The notes under the pieces are model-generated. The model worked only from the letters and a program-made list of their open reading frames with translations, was not told the DNA's origin and ran no database searches. The translations under genes were made by a program, and so were the position numbers. From the NCBI GenBank assembly GCA_025057315.1, contig JANWXW010000107.1:1-48034 (forward strand): a stretch of 48,034 nt of DNA, given 5' to 3'. This document shows positions 36,671 through 44,383 of the stretch, one piece after another. The stretch comes from Myxococcota bacterium. GTDB taxonomy: Bacteria; Myxococcota_A; Polyangia; Palsa-1104; JAEUJZ01. How positions within the stretch are numbered: the first letter of the stretch is position 1; each line of letters opens with the position of its first letter.

Positions 36671-38545
36671 CTACCGCACGGCCGGCTCAAGCAGACGTGC
36701 AAGCTGGGCCAGCAGCGGACCCGGCCGCCGTACCTGCCCCTCACCCAGATAGGCAAGATCGAGAAGCAAATCGCACAATTCTCCGGTGGTCTCTTCCTTG
36801 GGGCACTCTGCGACCCGCCGCGCCACACCGCGCACCAGTCCGCTGTTCGGGTTCAGCTCCAGGATCGGCCGGGCCGGTATCACCTTGCGGTTGGCCCGGG
36901 CCAGGATCTCCTCCATCCGACGGCCCAGGTCTCCCTCGGCAGACACCAGGCAACACGGGCTCTGCTCCAGCCGCTGCGACAGCCGCACCTCCTGAATATG
37001 GTCTTGGAAGCGCAGCCGCAGGTAGGCCAGCAGGCCAGCTAGCTCCTTGTCTGCCTCCGTAGAGGAGGGTGTCGGCGTCTCCCCAGCCAGGGGGGGCAGT
37101 TCCAGCCCTTCCTTGGCCAACGAGCGGAGTTTGCGACCAGAAAACTCGGTCAGGACCTGGACCACAAACTCGTCCACCGGATCGACAAGGAGCAGCACGT
37201 CCAAGCCGCGGCGCACCAGGGCCTCCACCAGGGGGCTGTTCACCAGTGCCTCGCGCGATGGTCCGGTCAGATAATAGATCTCCTTCTGTCCCTCTGGCAT
37301 GGCCGCCACGTACTCGGACAGCGATAGGAACTGCCCCGGTGGCGTGCGCAGCGACTGGAACAGGGCCAACTCGGCGAGCCGCTCCCGTTGGCTGGCATCG
37401 AGGAAAATGCCCTCTTTGAGGATGACGCCAAACTGCTGCCAGAATAAGATATAGTCTTCCCGTTTTTCGTTCTTTAGGCGACCCAGCTCTTCCAGCGTCT
37501 TTTTCACCAGCTGTCGCTGGATGGTGGAAATGATGGGGTTCTTCTGGAGCACCTCCCGCGACACGTTGAGTGGCAGGTCATCGGAGTCGACCACGCCACG
37601 CAGGAAGCGCAAATAGGGCGGCAGCAATTCCTCGGCGTGATCGAGAATAAAGACGCGCTTCACATAGAGCTGCATGCCGCGTCGCCGCACCTGGTCGAAC
37701 AGCATGTCGAAGGGCGGACGCCGCGGAATGTAAACGATGGCCTGGAACTGATAGGGTGCATCCATCTGCAAGTGCACCCGAGACAGAGGCTCCTCGTCGG
37801 GCGTGCCACCCACCAGCTCCTGGTAGAAGCGCCGGTGCTCCTCATCGCTCACCTCCTGCGGCCGTCGCGTCCACAACGCCGTGCCCTGGTTGAGCTGTCG
37901 TCCCTTGAGGCGAATCGGCCACTTGACGTAGTTGGAGTATTCTCGCACCACCTGCTCGATGCGTGCCTCATTCAGCAGGTCGCGCGCGTCCTGCTTCAGG
38001 TGCAGCGTTACGGTGGTGCCTGGCACCCGGCGGCCACCGGGCCGGAGCGTGTAGCGCCCGGTGCCATCTGAGGACCAGACCACTGGCTCTGCCCCGGGCC
38101 GCGCCGACAGCGTCTCCAGCTCGACCCGGTCTGCCACCATGAAGCTGGAGTAAAAGCCGACGCCGAACTGACCGATGAGTTCAGGAGCTGATTTTTCCCC
38201 CTCCTCGCGCAGGCGGCGGAGCAGCGCCGCCGAGCCCGACCGGGCGATGGTGCCAATGTTGTCCACCACCTCGGCGCGGGTCATGCCAATGCCATTGTCC
38301 GAGACGCTGAGCGTGCCCGCCTCAGCGTCGATCGCGATGTCGATGGCCGGCTCGCCCTCGGTGCGCAGATCGGTCTGCGTCAGCGACAGGAAGCGCACCG
38401 TGTCCAGGGCATCCGAGGCGTTAGAGATAAGTTCGCGCAGGAAGACCTCACGCCGGCTGTAGAGCGAATGAATCATAAGGTGCAGGATCTGCTGCACCTC
38501 GGCGGTAAAGGCGCGTTCCTCCGCCCGTCCAGGATCGTCCGTCAT
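36671..38545 (-). CDS. htpG: Molecular chaperone HtpG (Hsp90)
   Basis: 624 residues, the normal length for bacterial Hsp90. GHKL ATPase domain at the N-terminus: helix with ELISNASDALD (ATP/Mg Glu and Asn), DNGIGMT, and IGQFGVGFYSSFMVAD. The middle domain has the catalytic Arg region YVKRVFILDHAEELLPPYLRFLRGVVDSDDLPLNVSRE, and the C-terminal dimerisation domain follows, more variable. It is an ATP-driven foldase for cytoplasmic clients. The ATG at 38545 has a GGCAGG-like ribosome site; the 114-bp gap upstream contains no clear heat-shock promoter. Co-transcribed with the unknown gene downstream. Confidence 0.97.
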   Translation of the reverse strand: MTDDPGRAEERAFTAEVQQILHLMIHSLYSRREVFLRELISNASDALDTVRFLSLTQTDLRTEGEPAIDIAIDAEAGTLSVSDNGIGMTRAEVVDNIGTIARSGSAALLRRLREEGEKSAPELIGQFGVGFYSSFMVADRVELETLSARPGAEPVVWSSDGTGRYTLRPGGRRVPGTTVTLHLKQDARDLLNEARIEQVVREYSNYVKWPIRLKGRQLNQGTALWTRRPQEVSDEEHRRFYQELVGGTPDEEPLSRVHLQMDAPYQFQAIVYIPRRPPFDMLFDQVRRRGMQLYVKRVFILDHAEELLPPYLRFLRGVVDSDDLPLNVSREVLQKNPIISTIQRQLVKKTLEELGRLKNEKREDYILFWQQFGVILKEGIFLDASQRERLAELALFQSLRTPPGQFLSLSEYVAAMPEGQKEIYYLTGPSREALVNSPLVEALVRRGLDVLLLVDPVDEFVVQVLTEFSGRKLRSLAKEGLELPPLAGETPTPSSTEADKELAGLLAYLRLRFQDHIQEVRLSQRLEQSPCCLVSAEGDLGRRMEEILARANRKVIPARPILELNPNSGLVRGVARRVAECPKEETTGELCDLLLDLAYLGEGQVRRPGPLLAQLARLLEPAVR

Positions 38546-38659
38546 GCCTGCCCATTAATCATGACCAAGGCGCGGCGCAAGGGGGAAAGAGGCCACCGAC
38601 CGAGTCCGGCGGGACCATCGACCCCGGACCGAGGCTCACCGCCGGGTGGGGAGCAGAGC

Positions 38660-40447
38660 TTAGAACCGCAACACCACCTCCAGCCGCACGCCGCGGAACT
38701 CGGGGAAGACGCGGCACACACCGGAGATGCATTTGAGCCCACCGCGCTGGCCTCCGGCAAACAGCCGCACCGACGAGCGCGTGGTGATGTTGTACTGAAC
38801 AAACCCTCCGGGGAACAGGGCATACTGCAGATACTGGACGCCGGCCTCTTTGGTGTTGATCTCCCGCGTGGTCCACTCCAGACCTCCAGCAAAGATAAGA
38901 TACGGCGTCCACTTGAGCGCAAGATAGGCATTGCCCTCGCTCCAGTCCGGCTCGCCTGCACGGGTGCGAAACAGGGCTCGCCCCTGGCTCTCGATGGACA
39001 AGTTCTTCGGCAAGCTCTGGATGAAGTCCCAGTCGAACCAGCCGGTGTGCTTGAAGACCTGGTCGCGCTCGTTGTCGTACTCGTAGCGATGGCCGCCGTT
39101 GACAAACAGATGCGACACACCGTGGTCCCAGCGCACCATGATGCCCCCGTAGGGGTCGTGCAGGGTCAGCGCGTGCAGCACCAGCTCGCCGTAGCGCCCC
39201 TGGCGAAACGCCCCATTGCTCACGATAAACGACAGAGCAGCCGAGTGGCGGTAGGTGAGGTGGATGCGCCCGCCGCCGATCTCGCTCTGCGGGTCCTCGA
39301 CCTCGGTGAGCACCCGCTCCACCGTCGGGTGGAGGGTGTAGGCGATGTTGGCAAACTCGCCCTCCTGTGTGCTGCCTGCCCAAGGCTCAAAGCGGCTGTA
39401 CTGCTTGCCCTCGAAAAGGATCGTGAGCGGGCCGGCATAGGCTGTCAGGCTTCCATAGAGGGCATAGCCGCGCGGCTGGCGGTCCGGATAGATGAGCGGG
39501 TGGCGCATGTTCTCCAGTCCCGCAGCCTCCAGGTACACATCCAGCCACGGCAGCAGGCGCGGCGCCTCCAGCGTCAGCCCATAGCCCAGGCGCCCGGTGC
39601 TGTAGGGACATTGCTCCGGCGCATCGGGGGCGCAGCTGGCCGGTAAGATGGGCCCTTGCCGCGGTGCGCTTAGCACGCCACCGGCCCCATGGAGTCCGAC
39701 GAGGAGCTTGTCGAACAGCCGCGTCTCGATGCGCGCCCCAAGGATGATGTCGAACGGATCGGCCTGGAACCGGCCGGTGGACTCATCGATGTTCTGGATG
39801 TTGCTTACGCCGCCCAGAGCGACGATCTTGTACCGCCCCGGATTGTAGACCAGCTTGGCACCCAGCAGGGTCGTGTCGATGGCCAGCTCGTCCACCTTGC
39901 GCACGGACAGCACCAGGCCTCGCCCAAAGACGGCGTAAAAATCGCCCAGGGTGATCTCTAGGTGCCGATCGGTGTAGGTGACAAAAATCTTTTCCAGCCC
40001 GGTCGGGCTCACCCAGCGGTTCTCGAATCGGTTCAGGCACGGCGCGCCGCAGCCGCCGGCAGCCAGGTTGTTTGGGTCCAGCCGCACCGGCGGGTTGAGG
40101 AACAGCGCGGTGTCCAGACGGAGGCCGGCCTGAATCCGCCACACAGACAGGATCAGGTTGAAGCGATGAAACAGGTCGCCGTACGCCTGCGCCGTCTTGC
40201 TGGCCCGCGACAGGGGCAGACGGTTGTCGCCTTGGGCAAGGCGCTCGATGCCAGCGAAGGGGTTGAGCGGGTCGCCGTACGGCGGTCCCAGCGACGGGCT
40301 GATCGGCTCGAAGAAGGCGTGGTAGCCAAGAAACAGCGAGTCGGTCACGGTCAACCGCACCGGCACGCCGCGGATCTGGAAGTCCACTGCCGCCGCCGGG
40401 CGCACCAGGCTTAGCCAGATGAGGCAGACAGCAGCGCGGCGTATCAC
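38660..40447 (-). CDS. Outer-membrane beta-barrel protein (DUF6029-like)
   Basis: 595 residues from GTG 40447; this GTG overlaps the stop of the thioredoxin-like gene (GTGA). Signal peptide RAAVCLIWLSLVRPAAA. The mature protein is built of alternating amphipathic strands with many Tyr, Phe and Trp (VTDSLFLGYHAFFEP, RFENRWVSPTGLEKIFVTYTDR, LEVVLRF at the C-terminus, ending in Phe), as in outer-membrane barrels. The segment LEITLGDFYAVFGRGLVLSVRK resembles the DUF6029 family, which I cite from memory. Four cysteines occur in two close pairs (GGCGAPC; CISGVC). It forms an operon with two thioredoxin-fold lipoproteins, suggesting that they assist its assembly or supply electrons. Confidence 0.75.
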   Translation of the reverse strand: MIRRAAVCLIWLSLVRPAAAVDFQIRGVPVRLTVTDSLFLGYHAFFEPISPSLGPPYGDPLNPFAGIERLAQGDNRLPLSRASKTAQAYGDLFHRFNLILSVWRIQAGLRLDTALFLNPPVRLDPNNLAAGGCGAPCLNRFENRWVSPTGLEKIFVTYTDRHLEITLGDFYAVFGRGLVLSVRKVDELAIDTTLLGAKLVYNPGRYKIVALGGVSNIQNIDESTGRFQADPFDIILGARIETRLFDKLLVGLHGAGGVLSAPRQGPILPASCAPDAPEQCPYSTGRLGYGLTLEAPRLLPWLDVYLEAAGLENMRHPLIYPDRQPRGYALYGSLTAYAGPLTILFEGKQYSRFEPWAGSTQEGEFANIAYTLHPTVERVLTEVEDPQSEIGGGRIHLTYRHSAALSFIVSNGAFRQGRYGELVLHALTLHDPYGGIMVRWDHGVSHLFVNGGHRYEYDNERDQVFKHTGWFDWDFIQSLPKNLSIESQGRALFRTRAGEPDWSEGNAYLALKWTPYLIFAGGLEWTTREINTKEAGVQYLQYALFPGGFVQYNITTRSSVRLFAGGQRGGLKCISGVCRVFPEFRGVRLEVVLRF

Positions 40448-40950
40448 GGACGCCGGAGGAGAGCTTGCACGTCGGATTCGAGCAGCCGCTCGTCTCCCGC
40501 GTTGTAGCCCTGACGCTCCTTGGCAATCGTGCCGTTGCGAGCAATGAGCACCTGGTAGGGGGCCGTGCGCTTGGGGTTGTAGAGCTGCACGACCTTGGTC
40601 TCCTCGTCGACCAGCACGGGGAACGACAGGCGATAGCGTTGCGCAAAGGGCGCCACCTGGGCCACCGTCTGCGAGTCGTCCATGGCGATGCCCAGCACGA
40701 TGAAGCCCTGGTTCTTGTACTTTTGATAGAGGGCCTCCACATGCGGTAGTGCGGCCTCGCAGGGCACGCACCAGGTGGCCCAGAAGTCGAGCAGGATGAC
40801 GTGCGTGCCCAGGTAGTCAGACAGCCTTACGTCGCGACCCGACAGGTCGCGCAGAGTAAAGTCGGCCGCACGACCCGCCGTGCCACGGCCCGTGCTGGCC
40901 GTCTGGGCGGCGCAACTGACAAGCAGCAGCGTCAGAAGCAGAGCTCGCAT
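40444..40950 (-). CDS. TlpA-like thioredoxin-fold lipoprotein
   Basis: 168 residues. Lipobox LLLVSC with Cys13 lipidated, then a TlpA/ResA-type thioredoxin domain: FTLRDLSGRDVRLSDYLG, active site FWATWCVPC (Cys61, Cys64), GIAMDDSQT, and the cis-Pro strand TAPYQVLIARNG. TlpA-like proteins reduce disulfides outside the cytoplasm, usually fed by CcdA or DsbD. It begins three bp after the stop of the other thioredoxin-like gene and overlaps the beta-barrel gene, so the three form one operon. Confidence 0.9.
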   Translation of the reverse strand: MRALLLTLLLVSCAAQTASTGRGTAGRAADFTLRDLSGRDVRLSDYLGTHVILLDFWATWCVPCEAALPHVEALYQKYKNQGFIVLGIAMDDSQTVAQVAPFAQRYRLSFPVLVDEETKVVQLYNPKRTAPYQVLIARNGTIAKERQGYNAGDERLLESDVQALLRRP

Positions 40951-40953
40951 CGC

Positions 40954-41634
40954 CTATTTGGCCACGCGCTCGATGAAGCCCTTGAGCTTGGCGATGAGCG
41001 CGTCGTCCATCGACGGGGCGCCCGGCTCCTGAGCCATCAGCGTCATGTCGCTGATGCGGATGTACAGGTTGCGTGGCAGGAAGTTGGCCGGCGTGTACTG
41101 GCCCACCTGGTCCAGGGGATCAATGCCGACGCTGAAATTGTCAATCTTGTGGGATCGCACCCAGCGGACCAGGGCATCCCGATCCGAGGGCGAGCCGTCC
41201 TGCTGCTGAAGCAACACCTGGACCACGACGAGCGGGTTGCCCTTGCCAGCCAGGTAGCTCAAAAAGTCCGGATTCTTGAGCACCCGTACCAGCGCGTCGG
41301 CCTCGGCTTTGCAGGGCTCACACCACTCTGCCGCGCCCGACAGCATCAGGAGCCTAGCTCCTTGCGTGCGCATGGCATAGATGTCTGACAGACGCACCTT
41401 TTGGGGCTCCTGGCCGATGTCAGCGAGCCCATTCCGGTACCAGAGAAAAGACAAGTTGGCGATCTGCTGGCCGACGCTGAAGCCAATGTTTCCCTTCGGG
41501 TAGTCGACGTTGTCCATCATCCCGCCGGGGGCCGTCACGTCCTGGTTGCGCTCCTCATCCGTCAGGTCGGTTCCCGGGGCGGCACATCCAAGCACAACAA
41601 AGGCCAGACCTGCAAGCAGCGGGGTTACTTTCAT
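40954..41634 (-). CDS. Redoxin-like lipoprotein
   Basis: 226 residues from ATG 41634, which has a strong AAGGAG ribosome site. Lipobox FVVLGC with Cys17. A 50-residue linker leads to a thioredoxin-like domain with VRLSDIYAM, the active-site motif GAAEWCEPCKAEA (Cys105, Cys108), VVVQVLLQQQDGSPS and the cis-Pro region FLPRNLYIRISD. It is a more diverged thioredoxin than its downstream neighbour and may act with it as a two-step redox relay. First gene of the three-gene operon; divergent from the 44-cysteine secreted protein. Confidence 0.85.
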   Translation of the reverse strand: MKVTPLLAGLAFVVLGCAAPGTDLTDEERNQDVTAPGGMMDNVDYPKGNIGFSVGQQIANLSFLWYRNGLADIGQEPQKVRLSDIYAMRTQGARLLMLSGAAEWCEPCKAEADALVRVLKNPDFLSYLAGKGNPLVVVQVLLQQQDGSPSDRDALVRWVRSHKIDNFSVGIDPLDQVGQYTPANFLPRNLYIRISDMTLMAQEPGAPSMDDALIAKLKGFIERVAK

Positions 41635-41661
41635 GGAATGCTCCTTCGAGAGACGAATAAT

Positions 41662-41678
41662 CTGCTCCCAGTGTGCCA
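41662..41678 (-). promoter_or_regulatory. Sigma-54-like promoter element before the redoxin operon
   Basis: On the minus strand TGGCACA, four bases, GAGCA. The -24 half matches TGGCAYR perfectly and the GC of the -12 half is at the correct spacing, but TT of TTGCW is GA. It is 28-44 bp before the ATG at 41634. With three sigma-54 activators in the window it is worth noting, but the weak -12 keeps confidence low. Confidence 0.35.
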
Positions 41679-41788
41679 CAAAACCTGGCGGCAGGCTCCA
41701 TGTTGCTGATAAGGCAAGGTGGTCTTCAAGTGCGCCTCGTTCGGGTTCCGTTTGACAGATGGCCACTGGGGGGATAACTAGAAACCAT

Positions 41789-42931
41789 ATGAGCATGCCT
41801 CTGCGGTGGGCACAGGTCTGGCTGGGAATTGTGGTGCTGCTCGGTCTGTGTGCTCCCCAGGCGGGCTGCCAGCCCGAGTTGCCCAACACGCGCGTCGGGA
41901 CGCTGTGCGAGAAGAACCGCGACTGCACTTACCAACTCGACAGCAACGGCAAGGTCGTGCAGGTTCAGGTGTGTGTGCGCAACCCGCCGCGGGATCACTT
42001 CCCGGCGGAGTCGGAGCCTCGCATCTGCACCCGCAAATGCGCCGCGCGCACCGATTGCCCGCAGGGCTTTGAGTGCATCTACAGCGCCGAGGCAGGCGAC
42101 AGGTTCTGTTTTCGCTGCCGCGGCCATTTCGATTGTCCGGCTGGCACCTTCTGTGAAGAGGTACAGGGGACCGACGTCCCAGATGGGGGCACGCCGCCGC
42201 GGGTGTGCGTCGAGCGCAGCGTCCCTCGGGGCGACTTCGGCAAGGACTGTGCTGTGGGGGGCGACCGGGCCTGTGACACCGCGGCGGGATTTTTCTGCCA
42301 TGGCGAAGTGCCCGACGACCCAGACGCATACTGCACCAAGACCTGCCAGAGCGACGCAGATTGCTATACCACCATGTACTGCGGCACCGCAGATGAGGAC
42401 AATGTGCCCGTTGGCAAAAAGAGACGGTGCCTGCAGCGCACACTGTGCTCCAGCTGCCGCAGCGATGTCGAGTGCGTCGGGCTCAATTCCCTGTGCGTGC
42501 TAGACGACCAGGGGCGCGGGTTCTGCACCCGACCCTGCGATCCAGAGGCGCGCATGCCATGCACCGTGGCGACGGCAGGCCGGGGCTACTTGGAGTGCCG
42601 CGAGGCCCGCAAGGCTGGGACGCGACAGGAGGTTGTCGTAAACGCCTGCGTGCCGCGCTACGGTCGATGCTATGGCACGGGCAATGTCTGTGATCCCTGC
42701 AGGCCGCACACGCCGGAGGACTGCCAGAGCTGCGGGCCGACGGGCTGCCAGCGCATTCCAGGACGAAGGTGCGTGCAGACCGAGCGAGGGGAGGGCCTGT
42801 GCCTGCAGGAGTGCACGACCAGCGACCAGTGCGGGGACAACCCGAAGCTCGACGCCACGCTGCGCTGCGCGCGCTTCGGTCAGGATCGGGTTTGCAGCGC
42901 CTCGTCCATGGCACTCACCTGCTGGCCGTAG
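41789..42931 (+). CDS. Secreted protein with 44 cysteines
   Basis: 380 residues from ATG 41789 (41759 and 41795 are alternatives). Signal peptide AQVWLGIVVLLGLC; a lipidated cysteine at LGLC or QAGC is possible. By my count it has 44 cysteines. A unit of about 50 residues recurs with the pattern C-T-x2-C-x4-6-C-x4-C: ICTRKCAARTDCPQGFEC, YCTKTCQSDADCYTTMYC, FCTRPCDPEARMPC and LCLQECTTSDQC. Such knotted repeats are common in myxobacterial surface proteins of unknown role. Correct folding would require extensive disulfide formation, so its position opposite two thioredoxin-like lipoproteins is notable. Confidence 0.75.
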   Translation: MSMPLRWAQVWLGIVVLLGLCAPQAGCQPELPNTRVGTLCEKNRDCTYQLDSNGKVVQVQVCVRNPPRDHFPAESEPRICTRKCAARTDCPQGFECIYSAEAGDRFCFRCRGHFDCPAGTFCEEVQGTDVPDGGTPPRVCVERSVPRGDFGKDCAVGGDRACDTAAGFFCHGEVPDDPDAYCTKTCQSDADCYTTMYCGTADEDNVPVGKKRRCLQRTLCSSCRSDVECVGLNSLCVLDDQGRGFCTRPCDPEARMPCTVATAGRGYLECREARKAGTRQEVVVNACVPRYGRCYGTGNVCDPCRPHTPEDCQSCGPTGCQRIPGRRCVQTERGEGLCLQECTTSDQCGDNPKLDATLRCARFGQDRVCSASSMALTCWP

Positions 42932-42980
42932 GAGTGCTCAAAGACTTGCGCCGCAGCAGAGGCAGGCTTACGTTGCGGGC

Positions 42981-43595
42981 ATGACGACCAAGCCCAGCAC
43001 GCAACTGCGCATCGGATATTCTCTTTTTGTCGGCGCGGCCGTGGTCGCGCTGTTTGCCGCCTCGGGCTGCGGCTACAACTCCTTGGTCTCGGCCGAGGAG
43101 GAAGTCAAGGCGGCCTGGGGGCAGGTGGAAAACGTCTACCAGCGCCGCGCCGACCTGGTGCCCAACCTGGTAGCAACGGTCAAGGGCGCTGCGGCGCACG
43201 AGCAGCAGACGCTGGCCGCGGTGACGCAGGCCCGGGCCGAGGCCGCCCAGATTCGCATCACCGCTGATGATCTAAAAGACCCGGCCAAGCTCCGTGCCTT
43301 TGAGGAGGCCCAGGCTCGGCTGTCGGCCGGTCTGGGTCGCCTGCTGGCGGTGGCGGAGAACTATCCGGACCTAAAGGCCAACGCTAGCTTCCGCGATCTC
43401 CAGGCGCAGTTGGAGGGAACTGAGAACCGCATCGCGGTGGAGCGCCGCCGCTACAATGAGGCCGTGCAGCGCTACAATACGCTGGTGCGTTCATTCCCCA
43501 CGGTGATCATTGCCCGCATAGCCGGCTTCCAGACGCGCGAGCCGTTCCGCGCCACCTCCACCGGCGCTGACAAGGCGCCTGAGGTCCGATTTTGA
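42981..43595 (+). CDS. lemA: LemA family protein
   Basis: 204 residues. N-terminal hydrophobic segment (VGAAVVALFAASGC, lipobox-like Cys) followed by the LemA core: NSLVSAEEEVKAAWGQVENVYQRRADLVPNLVATVK, then a long helical body and SFRDLQAQLEGTENRIAVERRRYNEAVQRYNTLVRSFP. LemA proteins are envelope helical-bundle proteins, of uncertain function, almost always paired with TPM-domain proteins as here. The start ATG 42981 begins just before the signal region. Its stop overlaps the TTG start of the TPM gene (TTGA). Confidence 0.93.
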   Translation: MTTKPSTQLRIGYSLFVGAAVVALFAASGCGYNSLVSAEEEVKAAWGQVENVYQRRADLVPNLVATVKGAAAHEQQTLAAVTQARAEAAQIRITADDLKDPAKLRAFEEAQARLSAGLGRLLAVAENYPDLKANASFRDLQAQLEGTENRIAVERRRYNEAVQRYNTLVRSFPTVIIARIAGFQTREPFRATSTGADKAPEVRF

Positions 43596-44383
43596 GCCGA
43601 CCCCTGCCAGCCGCCGTCGCGGCAGCCCTGCTGCTCGTCGTAGGGCTGGGGCATGCCGACGACCAGCTGACGCTTCCGGCAGCACCGCTTGGCCGCGTCA
43701 CAGATCTGGCGGGCGTGCTCTCCCCCGGCGAGCGGAAGAGCCTGGAGGCGCGGCTGCGGCGCTATGAGTTGCAGGGCAGGGCTGGGCAGCGGGGACCGCA
43801 GATCGCGGTCGTCACGTTGCCCACGCTCGCAGGTGAGCCCATTGAGGAGGTGTCCATCCGGCTGGCGGAGCGCTGGAAGATCGGGTCTCGGGCAGACGAC
43901 GGGATTCTTCTGGTGGTGGCGCCCCGCGAGCGCCGCGTTCGCATCGAGGTGGGCTATGGCCTGGAGGGGCAGGTGCCCGATGCGGTGGCTGCACGCATCA
44001 TTCGTGAAATCATCGCGCCTCGGCTTCGGGTGGGGGACTACTTCGGTGGCCTGACCGCCGGCGTGGTGGCGGTGCATCAGGCGGCCACAGGCCAGCCGAT
44101 CACGGGCATTGCACCGGTCGAGCGTGTGCGCGATGCGTCCCAGCCCCAGCGCAGGCGGGGCGATGGAGGACTGGCTGGCGGCGGGTTGCTGTTGCTGCTC
44201 TTGCTGGGTCTGTTGCTGCTTGCTGGTTCGGGTGGCCGCGGGTTCCTGCTCGGAATGCTCTTTGGCTCGCTGCTGGGCGGGCGGCGAGATGGTAACGGAG
44301 ATGTGGGGGGCGGCTCCTCTGAAGACACCTTCTCTGGGGGCGGCGGGAGCTTTGGCGGCGGCGGTGCCTCGGGCGACTACTGA
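43592..44383 (+). CDS. TPM-domain (YgcG-like) membrane protein
   Basis: 263 residues from TTG 43592, overlapping lemA by 4 bp. Signal peptide AAVAAALLLVVGLGHA, TPM domain (about 30-160) with RVTDLAGVLSP, QIAVVTLPTLAGEPIEEVSIRLAERWKIGSRADDGILLVVAPRER and VRIEVGYGLEGQVPD, a membrane helix (LLLLLLLGLLLLAG), and a Gly/Ser-rich tail ending FGGGGASGDY. In plants a TPM protein acts in photosystem II repair; in bacteria LemA-TPM pairs are widespread with an undefined envelope role. Overlaps the convergent membrane-protein gene by 7 bp. Confidence 0.92.
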   Translation: MSRPLPAAVAAALLLVVGLGHADDQLTLPAAPLGRVTDLAGVLSPGERKSLEARLRRYELQGRAGQRGPQIAVVTLPTLAGEPIEEVSIRLAERWKIGSRADDGILLVVAPRERRVRIEVGYGLEGQVPDAVAARIIREIIAPRLRVGDYFGGLTAGVVAVHQAATGQPITGIAPVERVRDASQPQRRRGDGGLAGGGLLLLLLLGLLLLAGSGGRGFLLGMLFGSLLGGRRDGNGDVGGGSSEDTFSGGGGSFGGGGASGDY

